DNA of 64,000 nt from Zelonia costaricensis (lineage: Eukaryota; Euglenozoa; Kinetoplastea; Trypanosomatida; Trypanosomatidae): positions 1-64,000 of the forward strand of contig JASAOO010003456.1 of assembly GCA_030849075.1 (NCBI GenBank), written 5' to 3'. Below the pieces are notes generated by a model. The model did no database searches and was not told where the DNA came from. It was given only the letters and a program-made list of their open reading frames with translations. Position 1 is the stretch's first letter; each line of letters begins with the position of its first letter. Position numbers and translations under genes: made by a program. Below are positions 11,984 through 23,249 of this stretch, in pieces.

Positions 11984-14077
11984 TCACGCCGCGACACGCC
12001 CCTTTGCTGCCGCGGTCTCGCCGGGCGGCAAGGCGGCGCTCTCGTCAAGGTCATCCCGGCGGCTGTCGCTGGCGTTCGTCGACTCCTTCTTGTGAGCGAT
12101 AACGTTGCCGTCAGCGTCGATGTCGTCGCAGATGCGGGCACGCGGCAGCAGCAGGATGCTGAGCGGAATCACACCAAGAGGCATCAGGATGTGCGTGATG
12201 AAAAGCAGCATCGGTGCATGCGAGAAGTCGCACTCGCCGTGCGTACCCTTCGTCACAATGGGCCACACCAACTCGATGAACAGCGAGCCGATCGTGCCGG
12301 AGATGGATTGGCCCATGTTGCCGAAGCCGGCGGCCAGGGCGTAGATGATGCTCTCCGAGCCACGAGGGCAGATACGGGAGAACAGCAGCACCACCGGCAT
12401 CCACGCCATCTCGTTGCACAACTGGTACACAATCGAGTCGCCCAGGATGTACATCGCGTGGTCCGGGATGCCGATCGCCAGGTTCCAGCGCTTCACCATG
12501 ATGATGTCGAAGACGGAGCCGATCACCTTCAGAGTCGTCGTCACTATGAACGTGAACCAGTAGCCGCGCTTGGAGAAGATGTACGAGAAGCAGAATACGC
12601 CCGCAATGCCGCCAACGTTGCCGATGATGGCGGCCACGGTGTTGTAGAAGACGTAGTTGAAGTGCGGCCCATCCGGCAGGCACGCCTCAGTCGCCAGGTA
12701 AAAGCTGTCCGTCACACCGGAGATCTGCACGTACAGCACCTGGTCCAGGAAGAGGAAGACGATCGCCTTGGCAGTCACCAGAGTGCACGCCCAGAACGCC
12801 ATGCCGCAGCACACCACCGCAACAACAAGCGACGACCAGCCGAGGTCGTGCGACGTGCCGTACACCGTCACGAGGCATTGTGCCGTCACGGCAGCCACCA
12901 TCACCGCCGAGTACACGAACAGACGCCAGTTGCGGCTGAACACCTCGCGGTTCACCTCCACCGCGCCACCGCACAGAGGGGTCAGGTAGGCGCTCTGGTC
13001 CACGTCGCCAAGGTCGTCCCCGTCCTCCACCACGCGTGCGTCGGGCACGAGCTCGTCGGACAGTGCGGCAGGGGAGTCGTGTGGGTGCACAGCAGCACCG
13101 GCCACCCCGACAGACTTGGGCGACCGCTCCGGCTGCAGGTCCTTGCCTTGGGTCAGCGCCGCCGCCGCATCGGCCACCACATTGTCGTCGTTGGAAGAGG
13201 CCGTCTCCGTGTCCGCCCGCGCGAAGAGGAAGTCCTGGTAGCGCTCCACGCGGTTGTAGCGCTCGCCGTACCAGTTGAAGATGAAGAAGAACACCGTCAC
13301 TGCCTGGCACGCGGCGGAGATGAACAGGCCGACCTGCGGGATCTTCTTGTCCGACAGCGGGCCCTGGATGCCGGCGGAGGTGAGGGCGGCCATGAAGATG
13401 AACACCCAGATCCAGCTCACCAGCGCCGGCCCCGCCTCGGGCCGCTTGCGCAGGATGCGGCTGTAGTGGCCCTCCGACAGGATGTCCACGTTGGCCATGC
13501 AGAAGTTCGTCAGGAACATGAAGCCGGCGCCGATGTTCGCGCTTGCGACCTTCGCGGGGAGGAGACCAAAGGCCAGTCCGAAGGCCGCGCCGGCGACGCA
13601 CGAGCCCGCGCAGTACCACCGCTTCGTGTAGCCGAACAGCGCGAACGTGTCGGACACACACGCCGAGAAGGCCTTCACCGACCACCCCATCGTGTACAGC
13701 GTCGACAGGCGCTGGTAGCGCGTGCCGTCGATGCCGAAGCGGCTCGTGAACATGGCGTAGCGGCAGTACTTGACGAGGTAACTGCCCAAGCCCTTGTTCA
13801 GGAAGTAGCACAGGCCCAACGCCGTCACACCACGCGGCCCAAGGCTCTTGCTGGAGTCGCTGAAGAGCGGCAGCTGCGCCGTCCACGGGCACAACGCGAA
13901 CATGGCGGCTGCCTCGGGGTGCACAAAAGGCACCGGCGCACCCGCACCGGCCGCGCCACCACGGCCATCCGTGCCGCCCACGTCGAGGCAGGCGTCGCCG
14001 CAGGGCTCGTTGCCGGCGCGGGCGTGCTCGCGGCCGTTCTCGTCCGACCGCTCCGAGTCGGGGAAGCGCTGCGCCAT
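11984..14077 (-). CDS. Folate/biopterin transporter copy 3 (697 aa)
   Basis: This is a complete BT1-family polytopic transporter. The ATG at 14077 gives an acidic, Gly/Ala-rich N-terminal tail of about 50 residues before FVHPEAAAMFALCPWT. The family core follows: FGIDGTRYQRL, MGWSVKAFSACVSDTFALFG, YTKRWYCAGSCVAGAAF, FCMANVDILSEGHYSRILRK, GPLSDKKIPQV, NWYGERYNRVERYQDFL and an acidic central loop ending DDLGDVDQSAYL. The second half has CGGAVEVNREVF, TDSFYLATEACLPDGPHF, KRWNLAIGIPDHAMYILGD, RICPRGSESIIYALAAGF, VTKGTHGECDF and PRARICDDIDADGN. In the middle junction (LCGGAVEVN) it resembles copy 7, but the ATEACLPDGPHF patch and its DNA match copy 2, suggesting conversion. A GT repeat lies about 220 bases upstream of the ATG. 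Which pterin or related substrate it carries cannot be read from sequence. Confidence 0.94.
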   Translation of the reverse strand: MAQRFPDSERSDENGREHARAGNEPCGDACLDVGGTDGRGGAAGAGAPVPFVHPEAAAMFALCPWTAQLPLFSDSSKSLGPRGVTALGLCYFLNKGLGSYLVKYCRYAMFTSRFGIDGTRYQRLSTLYTMGWSVKAFSACVSDTFALFGYTKRWYCAGSCVAGAAFGLAFGLLPAKVASANIGAGFMFLTNFCMANVDILSEGHYSRILRKRPEAGPALVSWIWVFIFMAALTSAGIQGPLSDKKIPQVGLFISAACQAVTVFFFIFNWYGERYNRVERYQDFLFARADTETASSNDDNVVADAAAALTQGKDLQPERSPKSVGVAGAAVHPHDSPAALSDELVPDARVVEDGDDLGDVDQSAYLTPLCGGAVEVNREVFSRNWRLFVYSAVMVAAVTAQCLVTVYGTSHDLGWSSLVVAVVCCGMAFWACTLVTAKAIVFLFLDQVLYVQISGVTDSFYLATEACLPDGPHFNYVFYNTVAAIIGNVGGIAGVFCFSYIFSKRGYWFTFIVTTTLKVIGSVFDIIMVKRWNLAIGIPDHAMYILGDSIVYQLCNEMAWMPVVLLFSRICPRGSESIIYALAAGFGNMGQSISGTIGSLFIELVWPIVTKGTHGECDFSHAPMLLFITHILMPLGVIPLSILLLPRARICDDIDADGNVIAHKKESTNASDSRRDDLDESAALPPGETAAAKGRVAA

Positions 14078-14297
14078 CGTCGCGTCAGTGCGTGTGCGTG
14101 CGTGGGTGTGAGTGGGCGGGAGCGGAGAGAGGGGGGGGGTTGTGGCGCGGGTGAGAGCGGCTGCGCGGGCGGGTCCGAGGCGGGAAGCGATGGGATGGCG
14201 GGAGGGCGGGAAGGCGGGCAGAAACGAAGGAGTGGCGCACTATGCGAGTTCGCGTCTCTGCAAGCGGCCAAGTTGGCGTTGTGCGCGAGTGCGAGTG

Positions 14298-14340
<43 letters not shown>

Positions 14341-16534
14341 AGGGGAGAGGAAGGGGAAGCGGTGCCAGAGACACAAGTGAGAGCGGCGGGGGCCATGGTG
14401 GGGCTGATATGCCGAAGGCGTCAGAGAGACGGTGTGATGCGCGCACCGGGCATCAGCTCCGAGCGACCTAAGCCCCGCTCGATGCCCTTCCGCTCGGTCT
14501 CTCTCGTGAGCACGGGTGGGCGCCGACCGCACGCTCACCTGCACCGTCAACGTCTCCACGCCCGCCACTCCAGCGATCCGACTCCGCGCACCCTGCCGGG
14601 GGCGGCCTTTCCTTTCCTTTTCGTTTCTTCACGTTCTTCTCCGGCTTCCGTCAACACGCACGAGGTGGCGTGCGACTCCGCAACGTGCGTGCTCGTCCTT
14701 TGGTACGGGGGCACGCGCGAGAGCCGCGCTGCCGGGGGCGATGCCGGGGCACGAGATGAGGGTGTCTCGGGGACCGGTGCGATGGGCCGTGCGCATCCTT
14801 CCCCCCTCCCCCGCCTCGCTAGCTCCCTCCAGCTCCCTAGCCGGCTCCCCCGCCTCCCCACGACTGAGCGGTGCAGCTGGTGGCGCGGCGCGCTGCACCG
14901 CTGACGCAGCCACCAGTGCGGGCTGGTACGGAGTGGGAGAACACAGGCGAAGGGGGGGGGGGGAGGCGACGTGGAGTGTTGCACAGGTGCGATGGATAGG
15001 GAGACGGGGACGGGGAGGGGGGGCAGTGCGCCGTACCGAGTGTCGAGTGGCTTGGGTAGAGCACAACGCAGGGCAAACCACAACAGACAACAGCGTTGCA
15101 CAGAAGAGGAGAAGAGGGGGGGCGCACAGCGCACCGTCCACCGTATCGCGGCAGATGGTGAAAGCACCAGCGCGTGGGGACTGCCGCGCCTCGTCAGCGT
15201 CGCCACAGGAGAAGAAAAAGGGAGCACTAGAGAGAGGTGGAGGGTGCGCTCACGTGCTCCCCGACACACACACACACGTACAGCTGGGGCAGGGGACGGC
15301 ACCGCGGGCCGGGGCCGCCAGGGAACGATAACGGCGAAGGGGACAGCGCGCGCGTGCGTGTGAGACGACGCGCGGCACACCTCAACACACACCTGCACGT
15401 GCGCACACGTCGCTGAGCGGAGAAGCACCCGGAAGCGCACCGTAACCAAGTCGTGGGTGCCGTCCGCTGTTTATTACGCTTCTCCGCCCTCACGCGCCGT
15501 GTCGACTGCCATTACGCCGAGCCAACCTGTGGCAGCGGGTGCGGGGGGGGGGGGGCCACGGTGGTGGTGTCGTCGTCCTGCAGCGCTCCGAAATGGGTGA
15601 GGCAAAGGCAGAGAGAAGAGAGAAAGAGAGATGGGGGGGTTAGGGAGGGGGTGGTGGGGAGTTATCACAAGCATCACGAGGTACAGAGCACACGCGGGGG
15701 CACGCAGCCGCCCACAGCGGCATCTGCGCATTCAGAGAGCCAGTCGGAGGCTGTGGGTGGGAGGGGGAGGGAGTTGCACGTTGGCGGTCCACGAGTGGAG
15801 GCGCTGGGGAGGCTACGCAAAGCGCACCCGAGCCGCCACGGCACGACATGGAGGAGCACGCGGCGGGGTAAAGGCGTACACGACGCCTGCCGTGCATCGC
15901 GGTGCGGCGGCCCAGCACAGTGACAACACCAGGGATAGAGGGAGCGCAGACCTCGAGAGAGAGAAAGAAAAGATGGGAGAAGGGAAGGGGTGGGCCTGGC
16001 GACTGGTGGGTGGCGATAAGAGAGGAGGGAGGGAGGGAGGGGGGGGCACACGCAGATCACAGCACGCAGGAGAGGCGCTGGTCGCACCTCGAGCATGGTG
16101 GAGGACGCGCAGAGCGAGCACACGGGCCAAAGCACACTCAAGCACGGCGCAGTTCCGCAGCGACGCCGGCGCGGGGAGACGACAACAAAAAGAGAAGCGA
16201 AACGGAAGGTGGTCGCGGAGTACAACACGCGGGGGAGGGGGAGGGGGAGGTCGCTTTCACACAAGGTGCGGGCGGGGGCAACGGGAGAAACAAAAACAGA
16301 AGAACCGCATCGGCGAGGCGAAGTGCAGAAAGCAACCACGACACCGGCGTGCCCGGGGTGCACGCACAGACAGACACACACGCAGACGCACAAACACACG
16401 CAGCACGCTGGGACACCCGCCGCACGCGCCACGGCACCTGTCCGGTGGCCGCAATGGCCTCTCGGCTGGCGGTGGCCAGCCTTGCGAGCGTGCACGGGTG
16501 CGGGCGCACACTCTTGACGCGTCCATCCGCGGTC
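14078..16534. other. Intergenic region between transporter copies 3 and 4
   Basis: About 2.5 kb with no convincing gene. The 80 bases before the copy 3 ATG lack any AG on the sense strand and are pyrimidine-rich. A 40-base GT repeat lies at 14300-14339. The segment at about 14460-14900 is less purine-biased than the usual spacer, and G-runs recur near 14953-14964 and 15542-15554. Confidence 0.7.
14300..14339. repeat. Perfect (TG)20 dinucleotide repeat
   Basis: An uninterrupted TG/CA tract of about 40 bases in the upstream region of transporter copy 3. It is one of the longest perfect microsatellites in the window and is expected to vary in length between isolates. Confidence 0.95.
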
Positions 16535-18634
16535 TCACTCGGCAGCAGCCGTCTTCAGCGCCTTGCCCGTCGCCACGGGCACAGCCCCCCCGCACGCGTC
16601 GAGGTCCTCCGGCAGCAGCGATGGCTCCGACGCCGCCTTCTCGCGCTTCACCGGCCGGCCACGTTCGTCGATCTCGTCGCAGATGCGGGCACGCGGCAGC
16701 AGCAGCACGCTCGCCGGAATGATGGCGAGCGGCATCAGGATGTGCGCCACAAACAGCAGCATCGGAACGTTGTGGAAGTCGCACACGCCGCTCGTCACCA
16801 CCGGCCACACCAGCTCGATGAACAGCGAGCCGATCGCGCCGGAGATGGACTGGCCCATGTTGCTGAAGCCCGACGCCAGCGCGTAGATCATGCTCTCCGA
16901 GCCGCGCGGGCAGATGCGCGCGAACAGCAGCACCACCGGCGCCCACGCCATCTGGTAGCACACCTCGAACACAATCGAGTCGCCCAGGATGTACATCGCG
17001 TGGTCCGGGATGCCGATCGCCAGGTTCCAGCGCTTCACAATGATGATGTCGAACACCGACGACGCAACCTGGATGGTGGTGACGACGATGAACGTGAACC
17101 AGTAGCTGTGCTTCGAGAAGATGTACGGGAACGCCATCACGCCCGCAACGCCGCCAATGTCGCCGATGATGGCGCCGACCGTGTTGTAGAAGACGTACGA
17201 GAAGTGCGGCCCGTCCGGCAGGCACGCAGGCGTCGCCATGTAGAAGCTGTCCAGCACACCGGGAAGCTGCAGGTACAGCAGCATGTCGAGGAACACAAAC
17301 ACAATCGCCTTGGCAGCTACGATGCTGCACGCCCAGAACGCCATGCCGCAGCACACCACCGCAACAACAAGCGACGACCAGCCCAGGTCTTGCGACGTGC
17401 CGTACACCGTCACCACGCACTGCGCCACCACCGCGCACACCATCACCGCCGAGTACACGTACAGCCGCCAGTTGCGGCGGAACACCTCGTGGTTCACCTC
17501 CACCGCGCCGCAGCACACCGACGTGATGTACGCGTCCTGCGACACGCCACCCGCCGCCTCGTCGTCCTCTGTGTCGGCCGTGTCGTCCACCACCAGCTCG
17601 CCGCGCAGCTCCCCGCCCACCCGCTCCACGTGGCCCGCCACGCCGGCCACGGGCTCCGACGCACCGTACTTCACCGCGAACAGCGACGCCGGATCGTTCG
17701 CGTCCGACTCCGCGGCACCCGCAGCCGCGGCGGCGGCCTCCCTCTCCCTCGCCAGCAGCGCGCGCCGCTCCGCGGCCTCGACCACCACGTCCTCGTACCG
17801 CTCCACGCGGTTGTAGCGCTCGCCGTACCAGTTGAAGACGAAGAACACCACCGTGAGGAGCTGGCACACCGCGGAGATGAACAGGCCCACCTGCGGGATC
17901 TTACGGTCCGACAGCGGGCCCTGGATGGCCGCCGCCACCAGTGACGCGAGGAAGATGAAGGCCCAGATCCAGCTCACCACGGACGGCCCCGCAGCCGGTC
18001 GCTTGCGCAGCAGCCGGCTGTAGTGCCCGTCCGACATGATGTCGATGTTCGCCATGCAGAAGCACGCCAGGAACATGAAGCCGGCACCGGTGTTCGCGCT
18101 CGACTCCTTCGCCGGCAGGAGACCAAAGGCCAGCGCGAAGGCCGCGCCGGCGACGCACGAGCCCGCGCAGTACCACCGCTTCGTGTATCCAAACAGCGCG
18201 AACGTGTCGGAAATGCAGGCGGAGAAGGCCTTCACCGACCACCCCATCGACCGCAGCGTCGACAGGCGCTGGTAGCGCGTGCCGTCGATGCCGAAGCGCG
18301 TGCGGAACATGGCGTAGCGGCTGTACGTGATCAGGTAGCCGCCGATGCCCTTGTTCAGGAAGAAGCACCCACTCAGCGCCACCGTGCACTTCGGGCCAAG
18401 GCCCTGGCAGCTGGGGCCGAAGAGCGGGATGTACTTCGTCCACGGGCACAGCGCGAACATCTTTGCCGCGTCGGGGTGCACGTACGCGAGGTCCGGCGCC
18501 ACCGCCCCGACCGCCACGTCCGGCATGGCTGCAGGGGGCGGGGGGCCTGCACCGCAGGCGACCATGTCCACGTGCGGCGCGGCGTGGCTGTGGTCCTCCG
18601 AGTCGTGCTCGGCGCTTGGGTGGCCGTGGGGCAT
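16535..18634 (-). CDS. Folate/biopterin transporter copy 4 (699 aa)
   Basis: This is a complete BT1-family transporter. The frame is open to 19171, but I start at the ATG at 18634, where the product begins MPHGHPSAEHDSEDHSH. Upstream codons are low-complexity and look like untranslated leader. The N-terminal tail is His/Asp-rich, unlike the other copies. Core motifs are YVHPDAAKMFALCPWTKYIP, FGIDGTRYQRL, YTKRWYCAGSCVAGAAF, FCMANIDIMSDGHYSRLLRK, GPLSDRKIPQV, NWYGERYNRVERYEDVVVEA, a long Ala/Glu central loop ending DTEDDEAAGG, CCGAVEVNHEVFRRNWRL, LDSFYMATPACLPDGPHF, KRWNLAIGIPDHAMYILGD and RICPRGSESMIYALASGF. It has the short distal loop (VTSGVCDF), lacking three residues found in copies 2, 3 and 7, and so groups with copies 5 and 6. 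The C-terminus is PRARICDEIDERG plus a short tail. Substrate is unknown. Confidence 0.94.
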   Translation of the reverse strand: MPHGHPSAEHDSEDHSHAAPHVDMVACGAGPPPPAAMPDVAVGAVAPDLAYVHPDAAKMFALCPWTKYIPLFGPSCQGLGPKCTVALSGCFFLNKGIGGYLITYSRYAMFRTRFGIDGTRYQRLSTLRSMGWSVKAFSACISDTFALFGYTKRWYCAGSCVAGAAFALAFGLLPAKESSANTGAGFMFLACFCMANIDIMSDGHYSRLLRKRPAAGPSVVSWIWAFIFLASLVAAAIQGPLSDRKIPQVGLFISAVCQLLTVVFFVFNWYGERYNRVERYEDVVVEAAERRALLAREREAAAAAAGAAESDANDPASLFAVKYGASEPVAGVAGHVERVGGELRGELVVDDTADTEDDEAAGGVSQDAYITSVCCGAVEVNHEVFRRNWRLYVYSAVMVCAVVAQCVVTVYGTSQDLGWSSLVVAVVCCGMAFWACSIVAAKAIVFVFLDMLLYLQLPGVLDSFYMATPACLPDGPHFSYVFYNTVGAIIGDIGGVAGVMAFPYIFSKHSYWFTFIVVTTIQVASSVFDIIIVKRWNLAIGIPDHAMYILGDSIVFEVCYQMAWAPVVLLFARICPRGSESMIYALASGFSNMGQSISGAIGSLFIELVWPVVTSGVCDFHNVPMLLFVAHILMPLAIIPASVLLLPRARICDEIDERGRPVKREKAASEPSLLPEDLDACGGAVPVATGKALKTAAAE

Positions 18635-20234
18635 GACGGAGCCGCGGAGAGACACGCGAACACAAGCGGAGAAGCAAAAGAGGAGCCGCCGCGTGCCGCG
18701 TGCCGCCTCTAACAGCGTCCGTGCGTGTGCGTGTGCGTGTGCGTGTGCGCGTGTGCGCGGTCGTGGCACTCGCTTTTCTTTTCGTTCGCTGCCTCCCCTT
18801 TGCCGCCGCCTTCGAGCTTGCCGGGCACCGCTGAGCGCTGGCTGATGTAGGTGGTGATCAGGCAGCAGTCGCGCACGGGCGAAGCAACGCGAGCGGGGCT
18901 CGTCGATAAGAGAATGCGGGCGCGCACTACCACGCGGAACGCAAGGGCGCAACAGCACGCGCACACGGGCGCGAGAGCTGCGGAAAGGAAGGGGGAGGGA
19001 AGGAAACAAGAGGAAGGGCGAAGGGGGGAAGGGATGAGAGAGAACAACGCAAACAGACGATATCCGCAAGACGACGTGCACGTGCGCGCGCGAGTTGCAA
19101 GGGACGGGGCTCGAGAGAGCGGTGAAGGGGAAGCGACGGTTGACGAGAGGTAGGAGGGAAGAGGTGCTCACACGCAGACGTCAACGCGAGAAAGGGAGCG
19201 GAGGGAACAAGAGAGCGAGAGGGAAGCGACGCAGAGGAAAGGAAACACTAGAAAACACTGAGTTCGTTACTGCAGGGGGCCACTGCGGGGGGAAACAACC
19301 AAAGAAGAGAGAGTGGTGAAGAGAGGGAGGGAAATGCAGCTTGAGGTGAAGGGGGTGGGGTGGGGGAAGGGGGCTACGTGTCACTGGGAGCGTGCACATG
19401 CGTGTAGGTAGGTGTGTGTGTGTGTGTGGTGTGGACCGACAATGGCGCGGAGACAAGTTGACAGTGATTGCGGGGAGAGGGCGGGATGCGGTGACATGCG
19501 ACCGTGAGGAGGTGGAAGGGGAAGGGATAGCGTCGCCTGCGCATGGCCTCTAAGAGAAGGTGCGTGGTGATCGCTGCGAGCCTGAAAGATCATCTGGTCA
19601 CATTCCAGGCAGTGCCGGTGTCGAGCTTGCAGTCCTCAACAGTACATGGCGGCCCTTTAGCTTCTCCTACAGCTCTTTTTTTTTTGGTTCTTTTTGCAGC
19701 GCTACCAAGTCAACAAGCCGGTCATGGTCGCCGAGGAGTACCCCGATGAAGAGACGGACGGCTCGCGCTGCTCAGTGGCGCCTGTCTAGTGACTGCAAAA
19801 ACGAAGCTGCACCGAGACGGAGAGACAGGCTTGCAGGGTGGCGTGCCTTTGCGCTGTCTCCGCTGCAGCCCTGTACGTGTCTCCGTATCGTGCTCGTCGT
19901 CTTCTCCTAGAGCCCCTACGCGCGCCCACATCGCGAGCAGGACACACGCACACATACAAACACACACACACACACAATTTACGAAAAAGGTGAGCGCGGC
20001 ACCGATAACAGGTGCGTGGCAACGTTTGAGAAGAGGGAGCTGAACTTCGAAGCAATGAACAGAAAGGGGACGCGGCTCTTGAGACACACTGCGTGAAACG
20101 AATCGGAGGAAGTGGGGAAAGAGGTGTTTGTGGTGGGAAGGGTGGAGGGTTATCACGCCGCCCACCACGTGCTGGTGAAGAGGGGGCTCCGCCTGAAGGA
20201 GCGCGAAACCAGTGTCGTCTCGACGCCTTGTGGA

Positions 20235-20243
<9 letters not shown>

Positions 20244-20275
<32 letters not shown>
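20244..20275. repeat. (GT)n dinucleotide repeat
   Basis: A GT tract of about 32 bases in the spacer between transporter copies 4 and 5. No function is evident. Confidence 0.92.
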
Positions 20276-20278
<3 letters not shown>

Positions 20279-21899
20279 TGCGGCAGTGTGTGCGGCCCGA
20301 CGCACCCGCAAGAAGTTGTCGTGAAACCGAACAAGCACGCATGGCGAGAGTAGTAGAGGGGGAGGAAGAGAAGCGTCAGCGAAGCGTTGAGTGCGTCCGC
20401 GGTGGTGGAATCGCTGAGAGGAGCCGTGCCGCAGCCAATGCACGAGACATCACGGTGCGCTTGGAAGACAAGCAGAGCGCCACTCTCGCCACCCTCCATC
20501 CACGACTGCCGATGCACTCCGACACACCAGGAACCTGCGCACATACACGCACACGTGCATGAGAACGCTGTGTCTTTCTTTTCCTCCTTTCTTGATTCGT
20601 CGCATTTTTTTTTCTGGTTCTTGCCTTTGCCTACTGTCATGACGTTTCATCTTTTTGGTGCTGATATTCGTGTGGCCCCCACTGTGAGGCAAAAAGAAAG
20701 TCTTATCACAGCAACGGCGGCGGAGGGGGGGGGCGGGGAAGGGGGGAAGGGGGGAAGGGGACGTGCTGACGGGGACTCGGGCCACCACGCACACACACAC
20801 ACACACACATGCACCAGAGCTGCAGCGGCGTGCGCGGCTCGAATCTCAAACAGTGTTCGGCACGCCGCGGTAACGAATGGCACCTCCCTTTGGAAGAACG
20901 AAGGCAGAGCGGTGGGGATGCGGCGTTCGTTGTTCTCTGCTTGCGGTTCGGGAAGGGGTGGACGCGTTGTTCGCTGACGGGAAGCAGGACAGAGCCGGGC
21001 GTGGTGTGGGGTGGGGGAGAACGTCAGGAAGGGACGCAGGCGAGGTACGGGAAGGGGCTCGTAGTACTGAGTGCGGCGTCGTACCGTCGTCGTCGGCACG
21101 CGCACCACCCCTTCGACTGCTCAGCCCCGCTCTCCAACCCAAGCCAACCCATGGGGCGGCCAGAAAAAAAAAAAAAGGCGACGAGAGGAGCGGGACGCTC
21201 GGGCGCTGCGTAGGGTACGGGCGTTACCCTGTGGGAAACGCAAGTACAGCGGGGCACTAGGCAGGGAGAGGGAAGAGTGCGTGTGGGAAGGGTGCGACGG
21301 TGCAGGCGAGTCACGCATAGAGAGAGAGGTGTGGGAGCGAAGCTCAACGCCGACACGCATGCACACGTGCACCCAACACACACATGTACACGCCTACACA
21401 CGCGTACAGCCACGGGAACTCGTATAGATGAGGGAGAGGCGGGGAGTGATCCCTGCATGTCCTCCTCACGATGGCAACGAAGACGTGAAAAAAGAAAACA
21501 CAGCGCCAAAAATGAAAGGGAAAAAGTCAACAAAAACAGGTGCGACGAAGCGCATCAGCAAGTCTTCTCGCCATCAGACTTGCGGCCTCGGGCACACACA
21601 CAAACGTACACACACGCGCACGCACACGCACACAAACGCAAAAAGCATGAGCCACTCACTTGCGACGACGAGATCATACACGAGACGGCGGCAGAAGGGC
21701 ACAGAGAAGAAGTAAAAGGCAGAAGAGCCGAAGGGCACGGCTAACGGCTGAGGCCGCCGAAACAGGGAGAATCAATGGAAACGGAAAACACCAGCACTTG
21801 AAACATCTCTCGAAGCCAACGAAGAAGCGTTGATTGCGACCGTCAGCACGTCGTCGATTTCTCACGCATGCACACACTCACGTTTAAGAAAAGAAAGAG

Positions 21900-22240
21900 T
21901 GATGCAGCCGGTTGCGTGCCTTGCTGTGCGTCGGCCCCACGAGCCGCACAGGACTCGGCGTAGAACCTGGCACCGATCTTGACAAGAGAGGCGGACGGCA
22001 CAGGGTGCACCGTCGTTGCCGTTTAGGGAAAGACTGAAAGCGGTAAGGCACGGGTTGCGGTTTCGCCCGTCTTGCTGGCGTGCAGCGTCATCGCCAATCC
22101 TCCGTCATCCACTTGCTGTGGCGCACGTGGTCTCTGCCCTTCGTGGGCTGCGAAGCGACCTTGATGTGCAGCCGGCGGGTCAACGCCGGCGAACAAAGGT
22201 GGTGGCGCGCAGGCAGCGAGGAAACGTCGCGACATGACAG
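21900..22240 (-). mobile_element. Possible degenerate SIDER-type retroposon remnant
   Basis: This segment has mixed base composition, with no homopurine runs, between two strongly purine-rich stretches. On the minus strand it contains patches such as AAGTGGATGACGGAGGA (near 22100) and a GCACGCCAGCAAGACGGG run that recall, from memory, short interspersed degenerate retroposons (SIDER) in Leishmania 3' untranslated regions. No open frame is credible. The assignment is recall-based and weak; an unrelated conserved untranslated element is equally possible. Confidence 0.3.
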
Positions 22241-23022
22241 CTCACAGAGGAAAACGTGAGGATGGAACAACAGCAACAAAAGGGGGAGAGACCGCCGGAC
22301 TCCAGCGAGGTCGAGACACACACACACACACCAGAAAAATGAACACGCATCACCGGAAAAGCAGATGGCAGCTGTGACGGAGCTCACAAAGTCAACGTGG
22401 AAGCCCGACAACAGCATGCCTACACACATGAAAGAGAGGAGGTGGGAAGGCAACAATCAAGGAAAAGGGATGGGGGCGATCGACAGCCTCCATTGTCACG
22501 GAGTTACACAGCTACAAGCAAGAAAGATAGAGAAAGAGAAGCGCGAGCACGAATGCCGTCACAGCGAGAAGCAGGAAAACAAAAGACGGTGAGAAGAGCG
22601 AGAGGGGGGAGGTGCATCAGCGTGCGGTGAGGTCAACGAGAAGAAAAAAAAGGGGAAGTCAACGCGTTAGTCGAGTACAGAACAAGAAAAAAGGCAGTTT
22701 TTAAACGCAAGGTGTGGGACAGGTGATGGCCGACGGGTATACCCAGTATCATCGAGGCACGAACACACGTACACAAGCGTCGACTATCGCCAAAACGAAA
22801 AGCACAAACATGAGTGGGAGGTAGGGGGCGGGAGGCAGAGGGAAAAGGCGGTGTATCGGATAACCGCATTCACCAAACTCGACGACCGCGACAACGCGTC
22901 TTCACGCATTGGCCGACACGTAAACAGAAAAGAAAATAAAGGAAGGAGGGGCGGAGGCGCGCACGGACACCCTAACACCCAAACAAACAGGGCAGGTGGG
23001 GGGACGGGGGGGGGGGGGGGGC

Positions 23023-23063
23023 NNNNNNNNNNNNNNNNNNNNNNNNNNNNNNNNNNNNNNNNN
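23023..23063. other. Assembly gap (41 N) between a G-run and a C-run
   Basis: There are 41 undetermined bases. Directly to the left is a run of about 16 G ending in a C (to about 23022), and directly to the right about nine C (23064-23072). A G-run facing a C-run could form a hairpin or quadruplex that stopped sequencing or assembly, so the true gap length may differ. Confidence 0.98.
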
Positions 23064-23215
23064 CCCCCCCCCACGGAAAGCCAGCTGTAAGGAGGGGTTG
23101 GGGCACACCCGGGACGCGGTGGCTGGCCACCCCTCCCCCCTCCCTCCTCCTCCAGCGTCTCGTCGTCTCCTCCGCGTGTTTTTCGCCACAGTCGGCACAG
23201 GGGCCAATGCGCCGT

Positions 23216-23216
<1 letters not shown>

Positions 23217-23248
<32 letters not shown>

Positions 23249-23249
23249 C
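23217..23249. repeat. (AC)n dinucleotide repeat
   Basis: An AC tract of about 33 bases downstream of transporter copy 5 (in transcription sense) and close to the assembly gap. Confidence 0.93.

Noticed and set aside
18635..19171. N-terminal extension of transporter copy 4 (179 codons)
   Set aside because: The extension is Arg/Ser/Pro-rich, contains a CA-repeat translation (Ala/His run), and has no counterpart in other copies. The ATG at 18634 aligns with the other starts.
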